The notes: generated by a model from the sequence alone, not told the origin. 64,000 nucleotides of DNA from Chara braunii (GCA_003427395.1 BFEA01000054.1:2833344-2897343); one strand, 5' to 3'; positions 43,740-55,352 are shown, numbered from the stretch's first letter. Made by a program: numbers and translations.

Positions 43740-44340
43740 GGATCTCTCTTTTCTCTCAGTGCAAAGCCTACCTAATCACTACGCACGGCCTCACGTGGTC
43801 GTGCGGACACAAGGAAACAAGATATAAAAGTTATGAGATTGGAGACGATCACTCTCACAATCACGATGCAACTTCCCTTAAGCATGTATATACATATATA
43901 ATCATACGCAAAGCCAAATCTGGACTTCAATTCACAGAACATACCTGTAATCACATCAAAAATCTACATCGACAGAGCACACACTACACGGGGTCAACTT
44001 CAACCATTCTTTGCGCTCACACCCCTCGCTTTAGCCATACAAGCCTCACTCTTTGTGCAGCTCTCAAAATAACATACTCAGCATCTTTATTAAATGACCA
44101 TTCAATTAAAGTCCGGGTAAAAATAGAACAAAACAACACAAAACACAGGGCTAAAGCCTTTTTAGGTTGAGTAGCAAGANTGGATTAGAGTTGAGCCGAA
44201 AACCGACCTGTTATCAAAGGATAACAGAAAATGATCCTTGTAGGATCAACTCGAAGGTAGTCAAGCCCTGAATCAATCTGAATAAAGGTGACCTGCAATG
44301 CAGCACAAACCAGTACCCTAGCCATGCTTGAGTGATAAAG
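43740..44340. other. Body of the nested element, unassigned
   Basis: No ORF, no repeat recognised. Confidence 0.4.
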
Positions 44341-44374
44341 ATAAAATATTGCCTAGCCTCTGATGTTTATGAAC

Positions 44375-44600
44375 TTTTGGCAGCATGTCCCCTCAACAGG
44401 ATGAATCGCTAGATTTCTCCTAGCTGAAAATAATCTAACTCCCTAAACTCTGCAAAATTTTGGCAGCGCTTCTCGTAGGAAAAGTGCCTTCCCAGAATTT
44501 CTACAAGTCCAAAAATGACCAACTCTTTCAGATTTGTAGAAATTTCGGCAGCGCTTCCCGTAGGAAAAGGAGACTACCAAGATTTATACGAAGCTGAAAA
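44375..44600. repeat. Three GGCAGC hairpin units
   Basis: ttttggcagc(a/g)... recurs at 44379, 44462 and 44547 (step ~84). Units 2 and 3 carry gcgcttc-cgta-ggaaaag in which TTCC/GGAA or TTCT/GGAA flank CGTA; unit 1 has tcccctcaacagg at that place. Confidence 0.6.
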
Positions 44601-44978
44601 CAGAAATACAAGACAAAACTATACTGAGGATTAACTTCTGACACCTGCTTGGTAACTTAGGCTCAGCATTAGTTTACATGCCCTCTGAATGAGACCATGA
44701 GCCAATGTCGATCCTAAACCCTATCATAGTCAGTCCTATCTTATCCCAAGCTTCCCGCCCATCATCCATCTTACCTACCTATGGCTCCAGCACTTGGCGA
44801 ACATCTACAACAACTACTCTATCAAGGAGAATACCCCAGAGATGACATTCAAAAACATGCATAGGTGAATGCAACATCTCTCACCAACCCTTAGGTTCTT
44901 TTCCAGGTCACATAGTTCGTTCAAAAACCCTCATTATTCCCTTTTTACCCCTCCTTACATAAGACATAGGGTCAGCCA

Positions 44979-46190
44979 ACCCAACTTATGGATGTGACTG
45001 ACCTGCCAATTTATATGACTAGGCCACACCAACTTATGGTGCCCTAGCCTNGTAACACAAATATNTGTNCGCGTAAGACTAAACCACACCAACTCATGGT
45101 GTGACCAGTTTCTGCAAAACNATCGACATAAGGCGTATGACCGGTCGCACCAACTTATGGTGAGGCTGGNCAGCCTGAACGTTCGGCATACACATAGAAC
45201 TNAACCTCTTGAACTTATGAGGGGCCAGCCTCTGCCTAAACAACAACAAAAGGCATATGACCAAACACAACAACTTATGTTGTGCTTGACCAGCCTATAC
45301 AGTGACATATAGCATAAGACCAGGCTACCCAACTTATGAGTAGTCTAGCCCCGCCCAAACAACAACAAGCGCGTATGACCAAACAACCCGCAACTTATGC
45401 GTTCGCCCGACCTCCGCAACACAACTACATCCAATAGATAGAATCACAATCAAATTTTGTCTTCAGGCGAGTGGTCAGGTCACCTCAACTTATGAGGATC
45501 CCCACCCAAACNTCGGTTANGTTTAGAAAAANGAAATATCCAAACTTTATATACCTCTTTGCTTTTGTGTTATCAAGGGCATANGACCAACTACCCAACT
45601 TATGGATGAGTCAGCCTGCCCAAAGTTACCACACCATTTTGTATTGTTCATCTTCCTTCCCTCTGCCTTGTCTGCTACCTGCGTATATGGCTGGATCTCC
45701 CAACATATAGCGCCCAACTTGCCATAAATATACATAATAAATAGAGTATCAAAATTGTACACTCCGATTCTCTTTGTGATGGTGNCTCATGACTTGACCA
45801 CACCAACTTATGGTGTGAATAGTCTTGCCTGAAANAGTAAAGCATAAGACTGAGCCACACTAACTTATGGTGTGGTCAACTTCTNCCTAAACAATCGACG
45901 TAANGCGTATNNCCGGGTCCCACCAACTTATGGTGAGACTGGTCAGCCTAAACTTTCGGCATACCCAAAGAACTGGACCACCTCAACTTATGAGGAGCCC
46001 AACCTTTGCCTGAACAAACGACGAAAGGCATATGACCAGACACAACAACTTATGTTGTGCCTGGTCCGCCCATACAGTTACATATGGAGTAGAGCGAGGC
46101 TACCCAACTTATGAGTAGTCTAGCCCAGCCTAGACATAATCACATGTGCGAAGAACTGAACAACCCGCAACTTATGCGTTCGCCCAGCCT
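44979..46190. repeat. Array of hairpins with a constant AACTTAT loop
   Basis: About 17 units, most at a 57-63 bp step. Each has a short inverted stem around AACTTAT. Loop starts: 44983, 45031, 45091 (aactcat), 45152, 45212, 45272, 45331, 45392, 45487, 45597, 45805, 45862, 45925, 45985, 46047, 46106, 46169. Stems differ by position: CACACC/GGTGTG, CACC/GGTG, CCTC/GAGG, CACAAC/GTTGTG, CTACCC/GAGTAG, CGC/GCG. The seven units 45031-45392 recur in the same order at 45805-46169 (offset 771-777). Many have an outer stem too (ctagg/ccctag; gaccag/ctggtc). Between stems, cataaggc-tatgacc and cagcct words recur. No ORF. Confidence 0.9.
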
Positions 46191-46194
46191 CCGA

Positions 46195-48560
46195 GACACA
46201 AGTTACAGTTCTGTGTTGTCTGAACTCACACTGATAATCTGAATTAAATCAATACATACTTGTCAATTTACTTTGCAAAATAATGTTATGAAATCAAACA
46301 AATAAACAAACAGTTAGCTTTCTCAGTCATACTTACAGTCAGACAATAGCAAAAGGATAATACATTTTAGGGATAGGGTCACACGCNTAAAACGAGGGTT
46401 ATACGTGAGTGTTCCCTGCCTCNNGAACCCCGCCTAGGCTCCNGCAGAGCTCCCGCAATCGGTGGGGCAACCTCCCACAGAGGCCCTNGCGNGGTCCTAC
46501 NGGTTGCAATCCCGCCTGCCGCCTTCCTCTCGTAACCTCAGACTAGACTTAGAGTAAGAGGGACAGAAGTAGAAAGACTAGACGCTCAGATACAAGAGAG
46601 ATGCGCTCACACTCACAGGAGTGAGCCTTGTAATCTTGAATCTTCTGAGGGCCCCGCAATGATGGCCAAACGATATCAGCTTGGCCAACTTTGAGTCAGA
46701 CTGCCGAAATNAGCCCCCTGACGACCTCCAAAATCGCAGCGCTAACCCCCTACTTATCCTGCCTTACCTTCTCCCCGAGCCTCAACGCCTCTCCTTAGTC
46801 TAACCGCAACCACACAACAGCCGGTAACAGTCCCTTAAGATGCAGCAACAGTACTCAGCGGTGGGCAGCTGCAACAACAGCAGCAGCTATCGTCACCGTG
46901 ACTAACGATGCCCGAACGAACAACATCAATCAGTGGCCGGCAACACAGTGGTAGGGGCGACCAAAACACAGACTACTTTAGTGGGAGCTCTTTCCGGATT
47001 TGATCAGCATCACCTGCCACTGCGGTACACAGCCGACCCGCAACCTCAGGTGCCCGAAGAAAGTAAGTACTTTCTCTGTTTGAACCTNTTCGTCCTCCCT
47101 TCCTTTACTCCCCACCTTTCAAACTCGCTCTCAAGTCTGTAATCCAATAGTTTTCATGTGTGCACGTGCTGAGTATCCCGCCAGGTACCGTAACTAGGAA
47201 TCCCTTGCAAGAAGGGGTGTCAATGAGAATGGCATGCCCCACTGCACTTCCCGGGTACGTGTTTTCACAGTTCGTATTCGTACCGGAAACCGGGATCCAA
47301 TGATCCTGGTGAAGGGTCGATAGGTCATGCGTACACAGTTACGTTTTCATACCCGAGCCCAGACTCAAAGGGGGCCCTTGCTCAACTAACAATACATACT
47401 TCGGCAACGCTTGCGGCCTCCTCTAAAGCCCCCTCTGACCCACACCCAGCATACTCATAGTCCACTATCCCTCGCGCCCCAACATGCCTGCCCAGACTCA
47501 ACTTCACACGGCAGATCGTGGTTTGACGGGCGGTATACTTGGAGAGAGGTCAAATCGCTCTCCTTTACCAGGCCGATTATACCAGCCAGTGCTGACAGAA
47601 GCTCCCACCGTACAATCAGGCACTCACTCCCTCTGTCCTCTCCCTCTCTCTTCTGTGTGGGTATTTTGTTCACTATGCTCAGTTCCACCAAAAATCATAA
47701 CTGTGCTGAACTGACTCATCAGACTCCCACCGACTTATCAGGAGATATTATTACTGTAACACATTTTAACGAATATAAACTCAGTGGGAGTGAGATCAGA
47801 GGTGCTACCACTATGTGAAGTGCCCATAAACCGGTCAGTAGAGGTGCACTCACACTTTCCTGCCTCGCGGGGTTCCAGCGTACGCGCACANCATCCGCAG
47901 GTGAGTAGAAATGGCATGAAACGACCAGCACTTTGTAGCAGAACACAGTCCAGGCCGCATCCATTCATACAATAGTCAATGCTTCGACCAGAGGCAGCAT
48001 CTCCAACTGCTACCTCCCGGAGTTCCAGACTAAAACTGAGGCAGCCTTGAATCAAAAATCCAGGCTTTGATATTCTAGTAAAATGAACGCGTAGCCTGCC
48101 TACACTCCTCGCAACACTCCACTTCTTTTTCCTTGTGTCAACCCACATAAAAACCACCACAGTTCCATATTAAAAGAAGGTTTCCTTATTACCTTTTCTC
48201 CCTTCTACATAAATAGCAAAAACCTTGATTAGTGCTCTTTCAATATCTTACTGAACCCTTAACAGTTACTGGCTGAGTGTAACAACCTCGGCTCCAGATA
48301 TGCAGCAGTCATCAGTTACACACAGCCGGTAAGTCTCTCTTCCGTTAACCCCCCTCCTCTCTCTGTTCCTTCTTCGCTTGTTCCGTCTCCCCCCACTTGG
48401 ATACAAAGCAGGGGTAGTGTAGCTGCATCTGTATCGGCCCCAAAAGGTAGCCCCAAATATAGCGATCACGGCCACACGTCGCGCTTAGTGAAAGAGAAGG
48501 CCAGCAGAATGAAACCAACAGGAAAGAAAAAAAAAAAAGTCATCGTGCGGTGTGTTCTTC
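46195..48560. other. Body of the nested element, unassigned
   Basis: Includes a GC-rich segment with Ns (46400-46530) and short ORFs that I do not believe. No recognised feature. Confidence 0.4.
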
Positions 48561-48577
48561 CTGGCTCGAGCTGAGAG

Positions 48578-48581
48578 CTGA

Positions 48582-48668
<87 letters not shown>
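48578..48668. repeat. (CT)n microsatellite
   Basis: ctctct run with three ttt breaks. Confidence 0.95.
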
Positions 48669-48669
<1 letters not shown>

Positions 48670-49189
48670 GCTTCTCCACTTCTCCCTTCTATCCCACAAC
48701 ATGTCTAGCTACCTAAATGCATCGGGCCATCTAGGAGGCCAGGTTCATCCAAAGCCAACGGGAAGGCAAAAGGACGGGATGACGACCGCAAAGTGAGCGA
48801 GCAGCAACAAGACGAGGATCACGATCATCAACAACGAGCAAGATGAGTGGCATAGTGGTCTCCATGAACGGGATGGCGAGCAAGACAAGCCAAGTTATTG
48901 CCTCTTCTTCACTACGTGAAAAACGAGGTTGAATCTTCCGTTAGATCATGGNAAGATACACCACCAAAACTGNTGCCGCCTTAACGCATGNCTTNGCACT
49001 GCAATTCGCCTCTCGGCTCATCCCGTATNTCGAGTTTACANTGGNAAATTATCTCTTCATCCNTGATCCTTGCTCCCGCCCATCTGATACCTCCTCTATT
49101 CCTGCGCATGTATCCGGCGCACTCCCCAGTCTAAGTACGTTCGCCCTTCTAACTCCAAATCCGCTAACCATCTACAAATTCTAGCATTA

Positions 49190-49800
49190 GATTTGGGTTC
49201 GCCTATCATCANAACCTCCGAATCGACTCTCCAACCNCCCNTTTTCATCAAGAAACGGGCGAGATTGGTTGTCCTNCCCTCGTCTTCTTTTTCCTTCCTC
49301 CATAGCTCCTCNCATCCCCTTCTCNCAATACCTCCTTCTACACTAACTTTCATCTAAAACTAACACTCCNATCCAACTCGCAATGGCCAAAACCCCCCAG
49401 TTTGACTCTTCCCTTGCCCAAGTCAGTCTAATAACGAGTGAGAAAAGTTTATTTCCTCCCCTTTNTTTTTCGCTTCCTCCATAGCTCCGCGCGGCCCTTA
49501 CTTCACCAATCTCCCATTCTACTAACCCCCTGCTAAGACTATCATCACATTTGGATTCGCCTATCATCAAAACCCCATAATAGCATCTTACTTCGTTCGA
49601 TTCTATAATGAATCGAGCGAAATATCGACGTTTCTCTCCCCCCCCATAGCTGTACTCCCGTCACCTTCGCGCACCAGTTTTTTCTTCTTCGTTTCCTTCT
49701 ACTAACCCTCCTCCCCATCTGACTGCCGATTCTCGTTCGCCCATCCTGATAACCTCTGTCTAAATCCTCCTCCCAGTCACTGTCATCATGAAACAGGCGG
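49190..49800. repeat. Degenerate ~180 bp tandem units
   Basis: Anchors ttgg(g/a)ttcgcctatcatca-aacc at about 49192 and 49551 and ttctcgttcgcccatcctgataacc at 49729; cttcctccatagctcc at 49296 and 49477; ccttctac(t/a)aacc words between. About three to four units with many changes. Confidence 0.5.
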
Positions 49801-50048
49801 GACATGCATCCTTCAACTCCCACCATGATAGCTATTACCTCCTCGTTGTACCCCTCCCTTTTCGCATGTATCTAGCCCAACTCAACGTCCAGGTTCATTC
49901 CTCTCTTGCTTCTGGCTGTTTCTACTGCTTCCCTTCTCGTGGTATTGCGCTCTCCTGCACTACCTTTCTCCTCTCTAACCTATACTACCACCCTCCCGCT
50001 AGTGTGCGTTGCCTCACCCTCTAGGACGACACTCACCACAACAAGCGA

Positions 50049-50148
50049 AGAGAGAGTTATACCTCTCTATTTATGCAAGCCAGACTCGTGCAGGGGCCAT
50101 GCCAATCTCCTCTGTATCGTTCCACTTTTACCAGATGTCCCGAAGGAC
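50049..50148 (-). ncRNA. U6 snRNA-derived sequence (probable pseudogene)
   Basis: On the - strand it reads GTCC-TTCG-GGAC (5' stem-loop), then gtggaacgatacagagg, agattggcatggcccctgc, and later gcataaat-gaga. Order and spacing match U6 snRNA over about 90 bases with roughly 20 changes. ACAGAGA has become ACAGAGG and the AGC of the catalytic region has become GGC, so it is unlikely to function in splicing. No TATA or plant USE is seen upstream; instead a perfect 9 bp hairpin GTTCAGTGG/CCACTGAAC lies at 50174-50196. There is no T-run terminator. It sits inside the nested element. Confidence 0.75.
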
Positions 50149-50199
50149 CGGGACACAGGCCTGTATTTCCACGGTTCAGTGGTGTATCCACTGAACTAG

Positions 50200-51300
50200 G
50201 CTCTTGGGCCTCATGGCCGGTCCCGGAACCAGCACATGGGCCGTGTCTCACGCTGAAAACAAAAGGGTATACAAAAAAATAAAAATAAAACAAAAATAAA
50301 ATGAAACAGCAGGATGGGGGGTTTCCATGTGACCAGCTGGCTACAGGTGCATGTCTCCCCACTGTGCCTTGGGCCGCTCCGCCCTGGCACAACTCACCAT
50401 CTTTCGGGCCTCAATGGGTATGCTCACACCGCACCCCAAATCTGCAAAATATGCAGATCAGGGATAGGCCAACTTTTGAGGTTCTAGGCATGGTGAGGTC
50501 ACACTGTTGTACCTCTTCAGATGGAACAAGTCTTGGCTGTCTGTAGGAGCAACAAATTGGTGCTTCGCAGGTCGCACAATACCATCCACAACTGTGCAAA
50601 CTTCTTGTCAGCGAAGCTTTACAAAAATAAAAAAAAGTAGGCATTTGTGGTCACCCTCGGATGTAACCGTGAAATTATGTACCCCGCGGCTACACAACTG
50701 CGGCCGCTGTCAAGCGGTCATACACCAAATGGTACCTTTGGAACCTCGGAAAAACTGTGTAACCGGTCCCATGCCTTACCGGCCTTGATGGGCAGGGTCA
50801 CGCTCAACCCGCTTATTGCAGAAATGGGACTGGGTGGGCCCACACACAAAGTTCTCACAGCAAGATGGAACTGGGCAGGCTCACACCCACGCCTCATACA
50901 GCGGATCGAAGTTGGTGTCCGCTGTGTCCCTTGGTCACGGCCGGTTCCGGTGCCACTGCCGGACCACGTTCAACAATGGGACAAAAACAAGAAATAAGGG
51001 AAAAAGAAAATGAAAGTAAAAAAAACAATAATAAATAAAAAACCTAGAAAATCGGAATAAGGGGAGGAGGCCGTGATACTTGGTCCTCAGCCCTCCCTCT
51101 CGGGCNCGCGGTAGGACTCCCCAGCAAAACTAAGGAGGATAGTCCTGCAGGACCCTCAACCCCTCAGCTTTCTCCATGAAACGCTCCTCCGCTCCTGTAA
51201 TGCTGGCTGCTGGCCTCGATCCCGGGATCCCCCTGGTGGAAGTTCAAAGACGTAACCTATAGGGTTAAGCCCAAGCTTGAGTTGGTTATGCGCTGCCCTG
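50200..51300. other. GC-rich unassigned DNA with A-rich runs
   Basis: Two loosely similar stretches each end in an A-rich run (50262-50300 and 50978-51045): ggccggtcccgg-accagc... and ggccggttccggtgccac.... They might be SINE-like copies; I could not define ends or a Pol III promoter. Confidence 0.3.
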
Positions 51301-52224
51301 TATATGAATGGTATGGCCAGCAAGCCCGGGCCTGCAACGATACCTCAGGCCGTTTTTCTAACTTACGGCTTGAGCCCAGGGCCCCGTAATGTCGGACTTG
51401 GCTGCCTCGAGGGCAAGGCCTCGCTTGGCCTACCCCACGCGCCCGCTCCACCATGGTATGCCTGCGGGCCGAGCCCCTCATAGCCTGCCATAACGCCTTT
51501 TTACCGCCCTCCCACCGAGGAAACCCCGACCGTCACTCTAGTTTGTGCCCTCCTCACTCGGCTTCGGCGGGGTCTTCTACTATTGACGGCGCATGGCCAA
51601 CCTAGTGCCCTCGTAACTTTACACAGTGCGGCCCCGAAAAGTCGTTAACAATAGTGCTAGTACCCAAGGTTGAGATGAACTACTGCAAAAATCAGTATAA
51701 GTTGTTTGCCGCACGGTACGCGGACCTATCAAAATATCTCAAGGTCAGTCCTTCGCCTACGAACCAAATTCACGACTGTCGACCTATGGCGCCTGCTGGT
51801 CATAGGGCCTGGTTCCGTCCACGACCGTCAACCTCTCTCATCTACCGCGCGGAGGTCACCGCTTGCATTCTACTTTTTCTTGCACACTCCAGTCGCTGCC
51901 CAAAGCAACACCAGTTCCGATGACGCATGCCGTATGAACGCAGGTGCACCACGGTAACTTCAATAAAGGAAAATTTTCCTAGTTTTAATCAAAAGTCAGA
52001 ATTTTATCGGCGGGAACGCCGACTCTATAACCTCAAAATAAGAATCATCATGCGCGCCTCAACGCCGCGCGCCCACACACTCTCTACTCCTAGTCGACAA
52101 TTCAGTCAGTGTGAACAAAACGCAACCGCGACTCGCGCAACGTACTTAAACTTCAAACAAAACTTATTTTCTGTCCCTTGCAAAAACCAGGGCGGATACC
52201 CTTGTAAGGGTATTCGCGCCGACA
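51300..52224. other. Right end region of the nested element
   Basis: No ORF. The last 40 bp hold a perfect hairpin atacccttgtaagggtat (52196-52213) just inside the CGACA end, and tcggcggg-aacgccga-type pairing near 52008-52022. Confidence 0.45.
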
Positions 52225-53388
52225 GCGTGACGACGGAATGTCCGCATTGGAGAGAGAGAGAGAGAGAGGAGGAGAGAGTTGAGATCGATGGATGCGGATT
52301 TGCTGTTTCTTTGTCTCTTCCCCCTCTTCATCTGTGTACATACATTTTGATTACGGCTCCGGGCGGTTTGCCCGTTCTTATTTTCGTTTCGGCTTTCTGA
52401 GATTTGGGCTTGGGCTTTTGCTCACATTTGTCCTTGCTACGTCTGTCCCGATTGCATTATACATATGATTATCGAATGTATGGTTTTATGAATGTGTAGA
52501 TGTGTGGACGTTATGCCTTTCTGTATATCTTTTTGTTGAGGATCCCTGTCCTTGCCTTTTATTTGTGTCGAATCTTTGCCCACACATGATGCAGTTGTAG
52601 ATGGGATAGGAATATGGCCCCGATAGCGATTTTGTCCTCGTTTTTGCTTATCTCACGATGAGGGGTGTGATATGGTTGTATCTTGCATAATCCGAAGCAA
52701 TTAAACCGCGAACGCCCGCGTCATCCCACCAGCGATGATACCATGACACGACCTTGGGGCTAAGACTCGTCCTATGACCCGGACTATTTCACCCCTATAA
52801 TAAACGAGCTCATAAGGACCCGATACCCTTGTCACACGGAGAATCGGCTATGTCCACGGGAATTCCACTGTGCCACCACTAGCGACCCTCGGTGCTCCGA
52901 TTTCCCTTCCCCCGACCACACATACTACTTCACCCACCCAGGATTCGTTGAGATCACCACCAGTTTCCCTCCTTTCCGCCTCCTTCTTCCGTATCATCAA
53001 CTTAGTGTTGTTCCGTGGCCGGCAATAGCCCCCTATGGGCCCAATACGTTTTGCGTGAACTGGCGACGCAACGACGTGCAAAACACTCCGGAATTCGGAG
53101 GCCCAACCCAGATACGCGGCAGCCTGCGCCACGTGGCGGGCCTCGACGGCCTAACTTTTCAGGACCACCTCCACCACGGTGGAATTTTCCCGTAACCCGT
53201 CGTCCACAGTGCCCCGGCCCCATCGGGCCTTGAGTCCCCTGCGCGAGCGCCCCTCTTTCGCCCAATTGCATTCATATCCTCAAGACTCCCCCACTTTCCC
53301 AAAAATCCTTGGCACACCCCTTTTCGCACTTCCAGGTCCACATCCCACTCCGATCAGGAAGTCGCGCCGGGCGTGAGGTTGGGCGTCA
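52225..53388 (+). mobile_element. 3' LTR of the Ty3/Gypsy element, second part
   Basis: Resumes with GCGTGACGACGG, matching 32098 onward, and ends gtgaggttgggcgtcaca. Contains a decayed copy of the LTR ORF (start near 52743, early TAA/TGA). About 170 bp present at 32585-32765 are deleted near 52710. Confidence 0.9.
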
Positions 53389-53693
53389 CAGCCTTCCTCC
53401 TTGTCGCCCACCACCCTGACCCTGACGAGAGAGGAGGCGGGTCGTTGCGTGTCTTGGTCCATTTGTCTATGCAGTTGAGACCATCTCTCGCCTGGCAGCG
53501 CGGGGCTGTATGCATTGAGGATTACGTCCCCTCCCTGGGGTTGGACCTGTTGCACGTTGTACACAGTCATTGGGATATGGAGAGAGTCGATGGGGACTAC
53601 CCACTCATCTGGCTTAATTTCCGGGCCTATTTTCAGAGTTTGCAGCCATGCCAACGGTATGGCCTCCTCGAGTTCAGTCAGGCCCTGGTCCAT
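53389..53693 (-). pseudogene. LINE ORF2, C-terminal region before the Ty3 insertion
   Basis: Segment with E-E-A-I-P-L-A-W-L-Q and S-L-V-R-V-R-V-V-G-D, matching E-S-I-P-L-A-W-I-Q and G-L-I-R-V-R-V-L-D-G of the + copy near 2.9-3.15 kb. In frame with the pieces at 54368 and 55313. The reading frame drawn past 53389 is LTR sequence. Confidence 0.82.
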
Positions 53694-53699
53694 GTTTGT

Positions 53700-54368
53700 G
53701 ATCGGGCCTGTTCTGATTTTCAGAACGTCTTTTGTTGTCCAACCCTTGATTTGGTTGTCCTAGAGGTCCCCAACCTTGTATATCCCTTTCTTTACCCATT
53801 GTCGCCACTTGGAGCTACCTCGTAGTGAGAAGGGGGAACCTGATGGGGCTTTAATTTGGGGGTGGTCGAAAAGTGGTTGGCGCCATATCTCCTCCCACCT
53901 AACTGGCGTGGGTGTTTGTTGCGGTCCCTTTTCCCTTCACAGTTTGAGCATTGTTTGCCAAAGCGGGTCACAGCGGAGGTCTTGTCTGGCCCCTCCTGTC
54001 GGAGAGTCCCGTGTGGGCGCGGTTGGGAGGGAGGGGGAGGGGGGCGCCAGATAGTTCAGCTGGATGAGCGTATAGGAGGCCCATGGGATGCTATTTCCTA
54101 GGAGAAGACGGATCAAAAACTTGAACATTAGTGCTTTGATTTCTTCTTCGGGGTCAATAATACCCAGACCCCCCTTGGATCTGGGTTGCACCAGGATATC
54201 CCAAGCCCCTCTTGTTATGGCCCGGGTGTCTTCATGGTTGTTTTTCCACAGGTAGGCGGACGCTCCTTGCTTGAGGTTGGAGATCTGTTTCCGGTTGAGT
54301 GGCCAAAAGGCGACCTTGTACCATATAGATGCGAAGATGGCATTGTTGATGGCTAGAACTCTCCCCAC
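53700..54368 (-). pseudogene. LINE ORF2, post-RT connection
   Basis: G-R-V-L-A-I-N-N-A-I-F, W-K-N-N-H-E, L-L-L-G-N, then a TGA at 53937 where the sister copy has Trp (K-L-W-R-E), and a TAG at 53760 where it has Trp (G-D-I-W-D). Same frame throughout. Confidence 0.82.
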
Positions 54369-55313
54369 TAGTGAGGTGGGCTTGGTATCCTAGGTGGCCA
54401 GCTTCCGACTGACGAGATTCAACAGGGCGTCCCCATGGTCGATCGGCGGGCCCATTGCTGTGATGTTTACTCCTAGCACTCAGATCGCTGTTTCTTTGGC
54501 TTTCTAGGCCACCGGGGGGTCGGAGGGTGGGGGGCCTGCTTGGGGGTCCAACCACCATCCTTACGTCTTTGTGCCCCAGTTGACTTTCATATCTGCTGCT
54601 ATTTCGAATGTGCGAATGGTTTGTGCCAGGGCCTGAAAGCTGCCTCGGTTGGCTCTAAAAAACATTGTGAGATCGTCAGCGAACAAGGATGTTATAGGTG
54701 TAAGGTGATAGGGTATTTCGGGCACATGTATCCTTTGGATATCAGGGTTCGATCTGATCATAGTCGCGAGTGCTTCCATGACCAGCACGAAGAGCATTGG
54801 GGCTATTGGGTCCCCTTGTCTCACCGACCTCTGAAGGTGAAATGGCGGGGTCAGGTGACACTGACCGTTTAGCGTAGTGTTCGTTGATGCTTTTCTATGG
54901 AAGATGCTGATCCATTTGCAGAACGGCGGTCCAAAGTTCATTTTCATCAGACACATGTCAAGAAAGTCCCAATCAACATGATCGTAGGTTTTTTCAAAGT
55001 CTATAAAGAGAATGGCTGCTTCCACCCCTCTCTGTCTCGCGTACCGGATGGTCTCATTAACCAGAAGGATGTTGTCCTGAATATTCCGATAGGGCATAAA
55101 GCCTGATTGGTCCGGATGAACGAGGTGAGGAAGAAGGGGCAGCAACCTGTTAGCCCATGCTTTGGCCACAATTTTGTAGGGCACTAGCAGGGTGATTGGA
55201 CGGTCGTTCCAGATTTCCGATTTGTCGCCTTTCTTGTAGAGTAGAGTAGTTACCCCTTCATTAATCATATCCCCGAATGTCTCCTCGTGGAAGACGACGT
55301 TAACGTAGAGCAT
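54369..55313 (-). pseudogene. LINE ORF2 reverse transcriptase
   Basis: RT domain: R-P-I-T-L-L, H-P-D-Q-S-G-F, F-I-D-F-E-K-T-Y-D-H-V-D-W, R-Q-G-D-P-I-A-P, and F-A-D-D (catalytic). Open to a TAA at 54561; after it the same frame continues with stops at 54504, 54480 and 54390, three of them at Trp/Arg codons of the sister copy. No frameshift in the RT itself. Confidence 0.88.
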
Positions 55314-55352
55314 GCAGTCTTTTTCGAAGGTTTTCCAAAAATGAAGCCAAAA

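Larger units (their letters stand above)
42862..52224. mobile_element. Non-coding 9.36 kb element nested in the LTR
   Basis: Begins TGTCGAGCG and ends CGCCGACA, flanked by GCGT at 42858-42861 and GCGT at 52225-52228; the uninterrupted LTR at 32098 has GCGT once. So this is a single insertion with a 4 bp duplication. Its left 870 bp match 9992-10985. I see no gag, pol, transposase or other credible ORF. Long direct terminal repeats are not obvious, so it may be a large retrotransposon derivative with diverged LTRs or another class. It holds a hairpin array, degenerate tandem repeats, a CT microsatellite and a U6-like sequence. Its many single Ns suggest collapsed reads from several copies. Confidence 0.75.
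31085..53388 (+). mobile_element. Ty3/Gypsy element (with a nested insertion in its 3' LTR)
   Basis: Ends TGTGACG (31085) and CGTCACA (to 53388), flanked by GCCT at 31081-31084 and GCCT from 53389: a 4 bp duplication in LINE ORF2. Parts: 5' LTR, iMet primer site, gag-protease, RT-RNase H, PHD-like finger plus integrase, three extra ORFs, 3' LTR. About 12.9 kb once the 9.36 kb inner element is removed. All polyprotein stops noted below are single-base changes, so the copy is recently dead. Placement of integrase after RNase H marks the Ty3/Gypsy order; no chromodomain is visible. Confidence 0.9.

Noticed and set aside
44979-46190. CRISPR-like array
   Set aside because: The step is regular, but units are not identical repeats separated by unique spacers; the stems covary and the setting is eukaryotic. 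A hairpin array describes it better.
47411-47818. 135-residue ORF in the nested element
   Set aside because: No domain, ordinary length for random GC-balanced DNA, and overlapping frames of similar length.
51255-51345. Possible tRNA or tRNA-derived SINE (gttggttatgcgctg; ggatcgaggcc on the other strand)
   Set aside because: A- and B-box-like words are on opposite strands and no cloverleaf forms.
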